A stretch of 64,000 nucleotides of DNA. It comes from Camellia lanceoleosa (lineage: Eukaryota; Streptophyta; Magnoliopsida; Ericales; Theaceae). Location of the stretch: NCBI GenBank assembly GCA_025200525.1, contig CM045770.1, forward strand, positions 122,365,429-122,429,428. Direction: 5' to 3'. Position numbers and translations under genes: made by a program. Each line of letters begins with the position of its first letter. Within the stretch, counting starts at the first letter, position 1. Shown here one piece after another: positions 23,402-34,638 of the stretch. A model generated the notes under the pieces. That model searched no databases. It was not told the DNA's origin and saw only the letters and a program-made list of their open reading frames with translations.

Positions 23402-24171
23402 TGAGAGGGTAATTTATGTGAAAATTGGGCCGAGCTGGGTAATGGGTCATTATGGGCCACAGTGCGAAGGGCTGAGTAAAAAGGCATTAAAGTTAGTCCG
23501 GTCTCGGAAGCCTTAAAGTTAGTCCGGTCCTAGAAAGCCTTCTTGTTATCTCAGTCCAGAAGAGCACTGCGGATAGTTCGGTTGGCAAGGTCGCCACACT
23601 CAGAGTTAGGCCGGCCACAAAGTGCCGATAGCTCGGTCAAACCTAGCTAATTGTTAGCATGGTCTGGGCAATACTATGGTTGGCGCGATTGGAGTAGGAA
23701 GAGCCGAGGTAAGAGCAGTGAAAGGACATACCGAACTAACGATAGTTCGGTCTACTCTATGGCTCGGCATGGCCATGCTTACTTCGGTCCTATTAGAACC
23801 TGACCAAGGTAAAACCATCTCACTTGGTTTAAGCAGTGAGGGGGATGTTGGAGGATAAGCATTATCTTTCAGGAGTATGAATCCTAGGAGGACTCTACAT
23901 GGAAGAGTAAGAATCCTACTAGGATTGTGCCACGCGAAACCTATAAAAGCTCTCAACATCACCTATGGAGAGGTAACACAACTTTGATTCCCGAATACAC
24001 GGAGCTTTTGACTATATGTCTAGTTTGCTGACTTAGGCATCGGAGAGGTTTCCGGCACACACCCGCCGGTTAGCTCACATTTGTGTTTTCAGGTAGTAAA
24101 GCGACATCGTACGGAGGAGCGCAGACTTGATCAACAGGATTATACGAGAAGGTTTATTTCTTTCCCGTACA
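23402..24171 (+). mobile_element. 5' LTR of the Tat element
   Basis: 770 bp, rich in 'agctcggt', 'agttcggt' and 'ccgaggt' words. A TATAAAAG box lies at 23942-23949 and 'tccggcacacacccgcc' near 24050. It ends CCCGTACA. It is nearly identical to the 3' LTR. Confidence 0.93.
23942..23949 (+). promoter_or_regulatory. TATA box of the Tat 5' LTR
   Basis: TATAAAAG, about 230 bp before the LTR end. In the 3' LTR the same place reads CATAAAAG, so only the 5' copy keeps the canonical box. Confidence 0.55.
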
Positions 24172-24173
24172 AT

Positions 24174-24190
24174 TGGCGCCGTCTGTGAGA
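24174..24190 (+). other. Primer binding site of the Tat element
   Basis: TGGCGCCGTCTGTGAGA starts two bases after the LTR. It is close to the TGGCGCCGTCTGTGGGA segment usual in Tat-lineage elements, where a host tRNA 3' end primes cDNA synthesis. Confidence 0.8.
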
Positions 24191-24240
24191 ATTCAGACAA
24201 GAACAAAACCTCTTGATCAAGCCTTACCTCTTTAAGATCA

Positions 24241-25882
24241 ATGGTGCATAACGAAGATTTGCCACAATCCGCCATTGACAGACAAACACCAAAGGAAGGT
24301 GCAAGGCGCGAAGGTCTACCTTCTATCCCTCCTATAGCGGACTTGGAGCCACAGCGACAGAATCCCAGGAGGGATGCTAGGGGGAGAAGGCGGACTAACA
24401 GCCCCCGTCACTCTCATTCACAAAGTCCTGAGAGACAAAGGCGGAGGATTGATCCTCAGACTCTGGAGGACCGTGTGAAGGAGCAGGACGAACTGATACG
24501 ACGGATGGCGGTAGACATGGAGTCCATGAAGCGCCAGATAAAGGGAAAAGAAGTGGCGACAAGAGAGGGGTGCAAAGGCAAGACGCCCCCTCGCCACTCA
24601 GAAAACTATAGTAGACGTACCACACCATCTCAAGCAGAGAGTATAAGCCTCAGGACAGGTGATACACAATCCAGGACTTCCAGAACTCGTCACTCCAGAT
24701 CTGAGAGGACAAGATCTGAGAGGTCATACACAGAAGGAAGCACCTATCGGCCGTCGCGCACGCACCAGACATCATCTAGGAAAACGGAGTTGCCTAGATC
24801 GTCCGACTTACGAATCGTGCTAGAGAAGAAGGCACGATGGAAGGAGGATGCCAGGGCGCACGACCCACACAGAGTTTCTGCCTTGCGGTGGTTGGCTCCT
24901 CGGACACATGGAAGCGTCGAGGTCGGAATGCCAATACCACGCCCTGCCTACGAATCGACGGACAAAGCATTAGAGAGACTACAGACCTCGCCATTCATTC
25001 CGGCAATTGAAAACGTGCCCCTGCCCTCAGGCTTCCTTCAGCCGAAATTCACCACGTACGAAGGGAAGACAGACCCCTACATGCACCTAAGCCACTTCCG
25101 CCAGGTTATGGCGGTATACCGACGTAACGAGGCCTTGATGTGCATCCTCTTCCCATCCAGCCTTGGTGACCTAGGCTTGACTTGGTTTGAAAAACTTCCA
25201 GAAGGCAGCATAGCCTCCTGGGCGCAATTAGCAGAGGCGTCGTAACAAGGTTCAGAACGAACACCAAAACCCCGGTGGAGATTGATCAACTGCTCTCCAT
25301 CGACATGGGCGACAAGGAGACCTTAAGATCCTACAATAGTCGCTACTGGGAGACCTTCAACGAAATTGAGAATTGCCCCACCAATCTCGCCATTGCACAA
25401 TACAAAGAGGCCTTCTAGTCGGGAACAGACTAAGGGACTCAATCACCATGACACCGCCCCTCACCATGGAAGCCTTGATAGAAAGAGTGCATCAGCACAT
25501 CAGGATGGAGGAGGATGGCGCACGTGCCAAAACAAAATATGGCACGACGGCAGTACAAGAGAAAAAGGCCTCAGCAAAGGTCAACGCGGTAGACCGTCCG
25601 AACAAAAACGAACGAGGCAGGCAAGACAACGGAGAGGACCACGATAAAAGATGGTTGAGAATCCGCACTGCCATAACCACGGTATTTAAGAAACCGATCT
25701 ATCGGATTCTAAGCGAAATACGCGATGAGCCTTTCGTCAGATGGCCAGCTAAGCTAGGAAAAGCTCAGAAAGACTACGACGAAAGATCACGGTGCACCTT
25801 CCACAAGGAAAAGGGGCACCGTCTTGAAAAATTACCGCCATTGAGGACACTTGGAGGAATTGGTAGCGTGGTCACTGGATAA
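24241..25882 (+). pseudogene. gag: Tat gag
   Basis: The ATG at 24241 opens a 334-codon frame. A basic, Arg/Ser-rich, probably disordered first half ('RRDARGRRRTNSPRHSHS') is followed by the gag core: 'PLPSGFLQPKFTTYEGKTDP', 'HLSHFRQVMAVYRRNEALM', 'LTWFEKLPEGSIASWAQLAE'. One base appears lost near 25243 and the reading continues in another frame ('SRYWETFNEIENCPTNLA', then 25373-25882, 'TMEALIERVHQHIRMEEDGA') to a zinc-binding-like 'CTFHKEKGHRLEKL', in which the last Cys is not visible. Gag packages the RNA. The frameshift and the degraded knuckle make it non-functional. Confidence 0.85.
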
Positions 25883-26129
25883 GTGCATTGAAAGAGGGGC
25901 GCTTGCGAGCCAGGACCACAATAACCCCAACGGGATGCCAATCGACGCCCCACCTTAAGGCGTAATCAATGTGATACATGAAATCTTTGAACCTGAGCAT
26001 GTATGCGAGCTTAGAGGGTCAATCAAGAAGGCTGAGCACTTAAGGGAGGTGCTAAGTGCACAACCTACCATCAAAAAGGGGAAGACAGAGGCCACGAACA
26101 TCATGTCTTTTTCAAATAGAGACTTGGCA

Positions 26130-26390
26130 AGGATATATTGACCTCACAATGATGCCCTGGTTGTCACTCTCCGAGTCAAGGATTTTGACATCAAGTAGAT
26201 TTTGATTGACCAGGGTAGTTCATGTGAGATAATGTATTACGAAACATTCAAGCAATTAAAGCTACAAGACAAAGACTTGGCGCCTGCCGTGTCTCCCCTG
26301 ATTGGATTCAACTTAATGCCAGAATGGCCAGTCGGCAAAATAATCCTACCAGTCAGAGCAGGAAGCGTGTCAAAACAAGTGGAGTTCTAG
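26130..26390 (+). pseudogene. pol: Tat aspartic protease
   Basis: The active-site motif reads 'ILIDQGSSCEIMYYETFKQL', with DQGSS at 26208-26222, the form typical of Tat elements. It is preceded by 'NDALVVTLRVKDFDIK' and a TAG. A further TAG after 'SKQVEF' (26388-26390, CAG to TAG) separates it from the RT frame, which goes on 'VLKVPSTYNIILGRTWLHAM'. Protease would cut the Gag-Pol polyprotein. Confidence 0.83.
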
Positions 26391-27567
26391 GTGTTGAAAG
26401 TCCCTTCCACTTACAACATAATTTTGGGAAGAACATGGCTGCATGCCATGCGATCGGTAGCGTCATCCTACCATCAAGTAATGCGATTCCCTAACGATGC
26501 CGGGGTAATTGAAAAGGTCTTCGGAGACCAAATCATGTCCAAACAATGCTTTGTCACTGTGAATGGCAGCCGCGCTGCCAAAGGATATGTTCATTCGGTG
26601 GAAGAACCTGAGAACAACGAACTATTCGCAGATGTCGGCAAAGCAACTAATCAAAAAGCGGTGAAAGACTTGGTAGAGGTAAGAATAGATGAAAAAAATC
26701 CGGATAAGTTCTTTTTGCTCGGTTCGTCATTATCTAGCACTGAGAGATTAGAGGTTTTGGAATTTTTGACCTCTAACATCGAAGTGTTCGCCTGGACACC
26801 ATACGACATGCCAGGCATTGATCCTAACTTCATCTGTCACCAACTCAACGTCCACCCATCCTCCAGACCAATCATTCAGCGCACACGCAGATCGGTACTC
26901 CACCACGCCGAGATAGTGGCGGAAGAAGTGGGAAATCTGCTAGAGGCAGGGGCTATCAGAGAAGTGCACTACCCCAGATGGATTTCCAACACAGTCGTGG
27001 TGCCAAAGAAGAATGGCAAATGGCATGTCTGCGTCGACTACAAAACAGTCAACAAGGCATGCCCAAAAGACAGCTTTCCTCTACCACGGATAGATCAACT
27101 GGTAGACCTAACGGCAGAGCACAACCGACTTAGCTTTCTGGATGCATACAGAGGCTACCATCAAATCGCCATACATGAACCAGACCAGGAAGTCACATCT
27201 TTTACAACTCCAAGAGGACTGTATTGCTACAAGGTCATGCCCTTTGGCCTAAAGAACGCAGGGGCGATATTCTAACGGATGGTCACCAAGATGTTTGAAC
27301 CATTGTTAGGCAGAACAATGGAGGCTTACATCGATGACATGGTGGTCAAGAGCAAGGATGAGAACGACCATCTCAAGGACCTAGGTGAAATGTTTGAAAT
27401 CCTGAAGAAGCACAAGTTGCACCTCAATGCGTCCAAGTGTGCATTGAGGTAGGATGGGAAATTCACAGGCTTCTGGTAACCAAGGGGTATAGGCGGACCC
27501 TCTCGGATCAAGGCAATTCGGGATCTAGAGAGGCCAAACTCGATAAAAAGTCTGACATCTCACAGGC
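26391..27567 (+). pseudogene. pol: Tat reverse transcriptase
   Basis: The open stretch 26391-27275 includes the protease tail, a linker and RT fingers: 'SRPIIQRTRRSVLHHAEIVA', 'REVHYPRWISNTVVVPKKNG', 'WHVCVDYKTVNKACPKDSFP', 'SFLDAYRGYHQIAIHEPDQE', 'YCYKVMPFGLKNAGAIF'. A TAA (probably CAA before) comes next, then '[20 protein letters not shown]' with the catalytic YIDD at 27327-27338, and '[14 protein letters not shown]'. Two more stops and a frameshift follow between 27450 and 27567. The polymerase residues survive, but no intact protein can be read. Confidence 0.9.
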
Positions 27568-29511
27568 ATGGCAGCTGCGCTCAATCGGTTCATAAGCCGG
27601 TTGTCAGACAGACTACGACCATTCTTCCATACTCTAAAAGCCAAGTTTGAGTGGGATAAAGAATGCGACCGCGCTCTGAAAAGCCTGAAAGAATACATGT
27701 CTTGTCCGCCACTGCTTGTCACCCCAATACCTGGAGAAGAACTCTTCCTATACCTAGCAGTCTCTCAGCACGCAATTAGCGCAGTGTTGGTCCGTGCGGA
27801 AGGAATCCAACATCTGCCCATCTTTTATGTCAGCAAGGCATTGCTGGTCGCCGAAACAAGGTACTTACCACTAGAAAAACTGGCCTTGGCCTTGATGATG
27901 GCCTCAAAGAAGTTGACGCACTACTTTCACGCCCACACCATAGTCGTCCTCACAGCTTTCCCATTAAAAGCTTTGTTTGAAAAGGCAAACTTTTTTGGGC
28001 GAATCTTGAAGTGGGTAGTAGAGTTGGGACAATATGACATCAAGTTTCAACCCAGGACCGCGATAAAAGCTCAAGCTTTGGCAGACTTTGTCGCAGAATT
28101 CACCCCAGGAAGTCATCATATCTGCCCAGTTGACCTGACTAAAACAACCGAACTAGGAATGGAAGTTGACGTCGGAATAACGCAACCCCTAGCGCAAGTT
28201 ACCCAGTCAGGTCCCAAGGCAAACCAGAGTGAAGTAAGGGAGGAAGAAGAAAACCATACTACATCAAGCCAAAACTCACCAACAAATAAAGACTTGGTAC
28301 AATCAGATAATAAGGGGCAGACAGCAAGCATAGACCCTGAAGAAGACACCAGCAACGTTCTTGACCCCAAGGCATCGTCTGATCCCTCCACTTGCTGGAA
28401 GTTGTTCGTTGGAAAGATGTGGAAGCTCTTTGTGGATGGAGAATCCAACCGGCATGGAGTAGGACTCCGCATAGTCCTCATCTCTCCAGATGGCCTAATA
28501 GTGGAGCAAGCAGTCAACCTTGGCTTCCCAGCATCAAACAACGAAACGGAGTATGAAGCGCTTCTTGCAGGCCTCAAATCAGCATTCTATATGAAGGCCA
28601 CCGAACTAATGGTTTACAGCGACTCACAGCTGGTGGTAAACCAAATATCAGGCGACTACGAGGCAAAGGATGACAGGATGGCTAAGTACCAAGAGTTGGT
28701 CAGAACAGAGATCAAAAAATTTGAAGTAGTGCGGATAGAACAAATAGGCGGCAAAGAAAACAACAGAGCAGATGAATTAGCAGGCTTTGCTTCAATGGCA
28801 GATACTTCCATCCCCCATCCATTGCTGATCGACTACCTACCTAAACCAAGCATTGAAGACCCCGAAGCAGAAGAGGTATGTTGCGCCGAGCTAGGCCCTT
28901 CTTGGATGGATCCCATCATACTGTTTCTGAAAGATGGCACCTTACCGGAAGAAAAGAAAGAGGCCAACAGAATTAGAGCAAAGTCACAGCGATTTTGGCT
29001 CTCCCCTTCTATGGCATTGTATAAAAAGTCATTCGCAGCACCGTATCTAAAGTGTGTTCACCCCAGCAAAGTGGAAGCATTCTTGTTCGAAATACACGAG
29101 GACGTATACGGAAGCCATCAAGGAGGAAGATCATTAGCATACAGAGCAATCTCACAAGGATATTGGTGGCCATACATGCAAGCAGATTCAGAAAAGTATG
29201 TCAAAAAGTGCGAAAAGTGTCAAAAGTTTGCACACCAAATACACCAACCTGCCAGAGAACTCCTACCATTAACAAGCCCATGGCCCTTTGCAATGTGGGG
29301 CTTGGACATAGTAGGGCCACTTCCAACAGCACCAGGCAACAGGAAGTTCTTTCTTGCAACAACTGACTATTTCACAAAGTGGGTAGAGGCAGAAGCCTTG
29401 GCATCAATCAAGGAAAAAGATGTGAAGAAGTTTGTCTGGCAGAATATCATCACTCGATTTGGCATACCAAAGGCACTAATATCACTCGATTTGGCATACC
29501 AAAGGCACTAA
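27568..29511 (+). pseudogene. pol: Tat RT end, two RNase H domains, integrase N-terminal half
   Basis: 647-codon open frame. The first RNase H lies at about 27735-28110 ('[20 protein letters not shown]', '[20 protein letters not shown]', '[20 protein letters not shown]'). A Ser/Glu-rich linker follows, then a second RNase H at about 28420-28800 ('[20 protein letters not shown]', '[16 protein letters not shown]', '[16 protein letters not shown]', '[14 protein letters not shown]'), the dual-RNase-H layout of the Tat lineage. The integrase zinc domain ('HEDVYGSH', 'CEKCQKF') and the first catalytic Asp ('[10 protein letters not shown]') follow. A 32-bp tandem duplication at 29452-29515 shifts the frame to a stop at 29511. 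Confidence 0.93.
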
Positions 29512-29515
29512 TATC
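29452..29515 (+). repeat. 32-bp tandem duplication in Tat integrase
   Basis: Two identical copies, 29452-29483 and 29484-29515, each starting 'actcgatttggcatacc'. 32 is not a multiple of three, so the duplication shifts the reading frame within the integrase core. Confidence 0.97.
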
Positions 29516-30172
29516 AGACAACGGCACTCAGTTCGACAGCAGAATCTTTAGAGGCTTTTGTGAAGAGTACAAGATAGAGTTCTACAATTCTACACCGGCA
29601 TATCCCCAAGCAAATGGTCAGGCAAAAGCATCAAACAAGGTAGTCTTGGATAGATTGAAGAAAAGATTAGAGAAAGCCAAAGGCAAATGGGCAGAAGAGC
29701 TCCCTCATGTTTTATGGGCTTACCGCACCACAACTTGGCGGTCAACAGAAGAAACTCTATTTTCCCTAGCCTATGGTATAGAGGCAGTAATCCCACTAGA
29801 AGTCAGCCTCCCCACAATTCGAAGTGAGAATTTTGATCCAGACTTGAATGGCGAAGCCATAACATTGGAGTTCGACCTTGCAGAGGAAAGAAGAGACAGA
29901 GCACTGGTTCACATTGCCTCATACCAACAAGAATTGTCCAAAAAGTATAACAAGACAGTACATCCAAGGCAATTCAAAATTGGAGATTGGGTACTACGCA
30001 AAGTGATGGAAACACCTTGGTACCGAGAGATGGCAAGTTAGGGCCTAATTGGGAAGGACCTTACAAAGTGGTTGGATTAGCAGGCAAAGGGGCATACCAC
30101 TTAGAAGATAAGGACGGCAAGGCAATTCCCAAGATATGGAATACTGCCAATCTAAAGTTATTTTATTTTTAG
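29484..30172 (+). pseudogene. pol: Tat integrase C-terminal half
   Basis: Continues integrase from the second copy of the duplication: 'SDNGTQFDSRIFRGFCEEYK' (second catalytic Asp), 'YPQANGQAKASNK', 'WAYRTTTWRSTEETLFSLAY', 'FKIGDWVLRKVMETPWYREM'. A TAG at 30039-30041 and a frame change follow, then 'GKLGPNWEGPYKVVGLAGKG' to a TAA at 30170-30172. In related integrases the residue after 'NGQ-A' is the catalytic Glu; here the codon at 29625-29627 is AAA (Lys). The enzyme would be dead even in frame. Integrase inserts the cDNA into the chromosome. Confidence 0.88.
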
Positions 30173-30330
30173 CTTTTTTCTTTAAGTATGTGTAATTTTT
30201 TCCTTTCTCAATAAAACAAGTAGTTTCTTTTCAGTATAGACGTTTCCTTCTGTAAAAGGTTGTTTTAGTGAGTTAGGTGAGTTAGGGGTATTAAAAACAC
30301 AGTTGGCCGGAATAACCAACTGCGACCTTT

Positions 30331-31030
30331 CCTAAGCCCAGGATAAGGATCCAGGCTGCAGGACGTTTGGTCGGAACAACCAAACATTTTATTCTAGGTT
30401 GGCTGGAAAAACCAACTTAGAAGTTGGCTGGATTAAACCAACACCCTTCCTAAGCCCAGGATAAAGATCCAGGCTGCAGGACATTTGGTCGGAATAACCA
30501 AACATTTTAAACTAGGTTGGCGGGAAAAAACCAACTTAGAAGTTGGCTGGATTAAACCAACATCCCTCCTAAGCCCAGGATAAGGATCCAGGCTGCAGGA
30601 CGTTTGGTCGGAATAACCAAACACTTTACTCTAGGTTGGCTGGAAAAAACCAATCTAAAGGTTGGCTGGAAAAACCAACACCCCTCCTAAGCCCAGGATA
30701 AGGATCCAGACTGCAGGACGTTTGGTCGGAATAACCAAACACTTTATTCTAAGTTGGCAGGAATAACCAATTTAGGGGTTGGCTAGATTAAAACCAACTC
30801 TTAGTACTCTTCAGCCGAAGTAAAGATATCGGCTGAAGAGTGGTTGGCTGGATTAAACCAACTCTTACTACTCTTCAGCCGAAGTAAGGGTATCGGCTAA
30901 AGAGTGGTTGGCTGGATTAAACCAACTCTTAGTACTCTTCAGCCGAAGTAAGGATCAAGGCTAAAGAGGTTGAAATAACCAACTCTTATTATGCTTCAAC
31001 CGAGATATAGATCTAGGTTAAAGCGGTTGG
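30331..31030 (+). repeat. Hairpin-rich tandem arrays behind Tat pol (118 bp and 64 bp units)
   Basis: Four ~118-bp units start 'cctaagcccaggat' at 30331, 30449, 30568 and 30686. They run into three to four ~64-bp units starting 'ggttggct' at about 30778, 30842 and 30906. Each unit holds inverted repeats: 'tttggtcggaataaccaaa', 'gttggctggattaaaccaac' and 'CTCTTCAGCCGA...TCGGCTGAAGAG' (a perfect 12-bp stem in the first copy, decaying in the next two). Arrays in this place are known from Tat/Ogre elements and can seed satellites. Confidence 0.92.
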
Positions 31031-31499
31031 CTGGTATGGCCAGTCTGATTACAAAAATAAAGACCAGGATGAATTATCTCGGCAAGAGAATGCACTACTT
31101 CATTCAAACTACAATAAGAAACCAAGTACAAGTAGAGCAGCAAACCGAGATAACAGTTAGAGCAAAAGAAGATTTTCATTGATAAAAGCAATTACAAAGG
31201 AGGGGCCCTAGCCCGGTTACAAACTTTGTTGTCCAACAAAAAGAAGAAAAGATACAAAATCAGTTGAACAGATCATCAAGATCAGCATTTATATCAACCC
31301 GAAGACCGGTTTCAGACCGTAGTGCGGTCCCGGTTGGGAGCTCGGTGTCTACTGGAAGCACGGTATCAGTCGGCAGCTCGTTAGTTAGGTCTTCAACCGT
31401 TGGCTCCAACCGAGCTGATTGATCGGCAGGTTTATTGACGACCGAGGTATTATCGGGCTCAGTGTCTTCATCATCATCTGAACCCTAAAGAAACTGTTG

Positions 31500-33326
31500 C
31501 TAAACGGATGCAGCGTACTCCACCAGTGAGCTCGGTACGAAGTAATGAGGAGGATTGTAGACCTCGGTTTTAGGCTCACAACCGAGCTGCACCACGACTG
31601 CCCTCCAACCGCATTTGAAGAATAAATCTTTGGCGGCCTCACATTGTTGCATATGGAGGGCCTCCCCCTCCTTGAAGCCTTCAGCATTTGCATCATCTGC
31701 CTTCTTCTTTAGTTCGGCGATCTCTGCGTCTTTCTTACCTTCGAGCTTGGCTAGCTCACGCAGGTATTTGTCTTTGATCATGGCTGCAGCCTTTTGTTTC
31801 TCCGTTTTAGCCGAGCTAACGAGTCCGGTCAGGCGACCGTTCTCAGATTTTAGCTCGGCTAGTTGTTTCTTGGCTTCTTCTAGCTTGGCAATTTTTTCAG
31901 TTACTTCGGCCAGCGCTTGCCTTGTAGTCTTGCGGAGTTCAAGCACTCGCTTATGAGCAATGTGGCTCTTCTGCATGGCCTGCAAAAAGAGGGGGAGACT
32001 TGTAATCAAACTGAGATAAAAGTTGTACAAATTAGATAGGTTAACAGAAGAAGCTACTTACAAGAACCATGGATTTCGTGGCCGAACGGATGGCCCTTAG
32101 TTCGATCAGATGCTGGTGGTGCTCCATGTCTGCTAGAAGGCAGACACTCTTGGCAAGGTTAAATGCCATTAAGTGATCTTTTTCAGTGACCACTAAGTCA
32201 GTGTCCTGAATATCTCGGTTTTGGAATGTAAGTCTAGGTACCCACTTAGAGGAGCTGGCTCGGTCGGAGCGCTCCCGTTGCGGGCTCGGTGGAGGGCTTA
32301 GTGGAAGAATGGTTTCGTCTTCATCGACAAGGCATTGCTCGGTTGGGATAGTCCAGGCGCGCTTGCTTGGGCGAGATGAAGAGGGTTGTTGAGATGGAAG
32401 GGCCACCACGGTTTCTTGGGTCTGGTTGGGTGGTGGTACTTCAGCTCGGTGTGTTTCAGTTAGGAGGGCCCTCACTCTGTTCCTCTTCGCTATTTCATCT
32501 TCTTCGGTAGTGCGAACCAGGTTAATTTGTGGCAAGTTAGGGTCCGGTTCAAGAGAGGCTTCCAGTAAGAAATCTGTTACTCTGGCTTGTCGTTGGCTGC
32601 TGTATCTGTACGTCAGTTCAAAATTCAGCATCTTGGCCCAACTCCTTTTTGGATATCGTAGTGCGGCACGGAGAGTGTTCAGATTGGGGTAACTCTATAG
32701 TGATTAAAGATGGGCTGAATCTGCATAAAGAAAACAACTGTTAGTTCGGTTCAGGAATAAGAAACCGAAATAAAACAGAAGCATGCAAAGAAATCGAAGT
32801 AATTATACCGGGGGTTCCTTTTTTCCAGTTTATTCGGTCACCAGGGATTTTGGGCTTGATGGTCTTCAAAATTCCTAGATACCCAAAAAAAATTGTCATC
32901 ATTCAAGTCTTTGTCTGGTGTATCTTTTATTATTTTCTGTCGGCGGCGGCATATTCTCAAATAATAAACCCACCCGTCTTCTTTTGAGCCTATAGAATAT
33001 TGGTGGAAGAGTTTGGCTAAACCGAGGTTAATACCAGCACGGCGGTTTAGCTCGGCTATACCATTTATTATGCGGTATGAGTTTGTGGAAAGCTGGGTTG
33101 GGCATATCCTAGTTTGCCTAAGGAATTCATAAAGTAAGGGCTGTACAGGGAATCTTAGGCCGGTTTCTACAATGGAAAAGAGGGTAAAGGGAACAAAACC
33201 AGGGTTTCCCCAAGGTGCGATATCTTGTTCGGCTAAGGTGAGATGGATGTTGTCAGGAATGTTATATTCCCTTCGGAATTCGGCCAGGCCACCAGGTGTT
33301 TCTACTAAAAACCTATATTTGCCCAT
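31500..33326 (-). CDS. Antisense three-exon gene in Tat: gypsy-type transposon domain plus coiled coil
   Basis: Lies opposite to gag-pol, between pol and the 3' LTR. Exon 1 (33326-about 32809) starts 'MGKYRFLVETPGGLAEF' and holds 'FVPFTLFSIVETGLRFPVQP', 'LSTNSYRIINGIAELNRR', which resembles the 'putative gypsy type transposon' family (Pfam Transposase_28 as I recall it). Intron 1 has donor G|GTATAA and acceptor TTTATGCAG. Exon 2 (32720-32062) reads 'MLNFELTYRYSSQRQAR', a Pro/Ser-rich linker and 'NLAKSVCLLADMEHHQHL'. Intron 2 is GTAAGTA...TTTTTGCAG (32061-31980). Exon 3 (31979-31500) is a Lys/Glu-rich coiled coil ending 'VPSSLVEYAASV'. Exons 2 and 3 join in frame. A TGA after 'AQNPW' and a shift near 32670 break exon 1 to 2. 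The cell role is unknown. Confidence 0.75.
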
Positions 33327-34638
33327 TTTATCTTAAGTTATGAATAAATTATACTTGTATTAGCTCGGTCGCGGAAGTGGGCTGAGTAGCTCGGTTGGGC
33401 GCTCAAAGGAGTGCCTGGGCAACCTAAAGTCTGCAAAGTGGAAAAAACAAAGGTGTTAAGCACAGATCGTTGGACCGTGCTAAAGAGAAATAAAGGCAAA
33501 ATAGATCAAAACTTAGCTTGGCTATGTGAAGTGCTACGTGTCTTAGCCCGGTTTGAGCAAGGGTTTGGTTACCTCGGTTTGCACTAGGGATTTGGTATCT
33601 CGGTTTGTACAAGGGGTTTGTTGTCTCAGTTCGTGCAAAGATTTTGTTAGCCCGGTTGAGCCTCATGGGGCAGCACTCTTAGTTCGGTTGAACTACGAAG
33701 GCTGGTTTAGCTCGTCATAGCTCGGTCGTGGTTGAGGCTTTCAAACATAGTATTGCATAGACATAGTACAGTTCAAAAGATCGGCTAGTAGAAACACAAT
33801 GAGGTTTTTATTTTTTTGAAACTAATGGCATAGCATGGAGTTCTAGTTCGGTTAGATAGTCAGGCTGGTTTAACAACTACAAACTACTTATTAGTTCGGT
33901 TATATTGTGATTCTGGATCAACTACAGTGTCCTAACAGATTGTCTAAAGAAATTCAAGTGGTTCTTATAAGTTTTTTCCAGAAGACGCAAGGCAAAAACA
34001 AAAATGGAGAAAAGTGTGTTTTGCAAAAACACACAAAACCAAATGCAGTGGATTGAACAAGCACGAAAACAAACAAACAAACAAAAACAATGCAGATTTG
34101 AGCAGCTTACCAGATTAAGGCAGAAAAACTGAAGATGGAAACAAGGCAGTGAAGAACACAAGCTCCACAGTTGCAAGGATGAAATGGGGGTTTCAAAAAC
34201 TCAGATGATAGAGAGAGCGGAGAGGATAAGGATGAATAGTGTAAGAGTGATTCAAAGCAAGGGTTTGTTTTGTGCAAAAGGAAGGATAGAAGCACGGGAA
34301 CTGTTCAAAATTCACGAGACTCGAGGACGGCGTGACAGCTACGATTGACCAATCAGAGAGTGCCATGTGTCATAGGAAGGAGAAGCGATTCAGTTGCTGT
34401 GATTGAAGAGACGTTTTAACCAGACTAGCAGAGCCCGGTGTAAATTTAACTCGGTCGTCAGGCTAAAATTATTAGCTCGGCTGGAAAGGCTAAAAGGGTT
34501 TTAGCTCGGCTGGAAAGGCTGAAAAGTTTTAGCTCGACTAGAAAGGCTTAAAGGGTTTAGCTCGGTCGTCAGGCTAAAATTATTAGCCCGGCCACAGGTA
34601 ATCCCTATTATGTTGCACAGATGGAATTAAGGGGCAAT
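33327..34638. other. Non-coding 3' interior of the Tat element
   Basis: Upstream region of the antisense gene and 3' leader of the element. Words such as 'agctcggt', 'agttcggt' and 'gctcggct' recur throughout. At 34440-34600 there are about four ~40-bp direct repeats of 'ttagctcggctggaaaggct'. The small ORFs at 33424-34295 (minus) are low-complexity or Phe/Leu-rich, and I see no domain. A promoter for the antisense gene is expected here but cannot be pinpointed. Confidence 0.55.
34626..34638 (+). other. Polypurine tract of the Tat element
   Basis: 'aattaaggggcaat' directly precedes the TGAGAGGG start of the 3' LTR. Confidence 0.65.

Noticed and set aside
28116..28577. 153-codon minus-strand ORF
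   Set aside because: Shadow of the Tat RNase H frame on the other strand.
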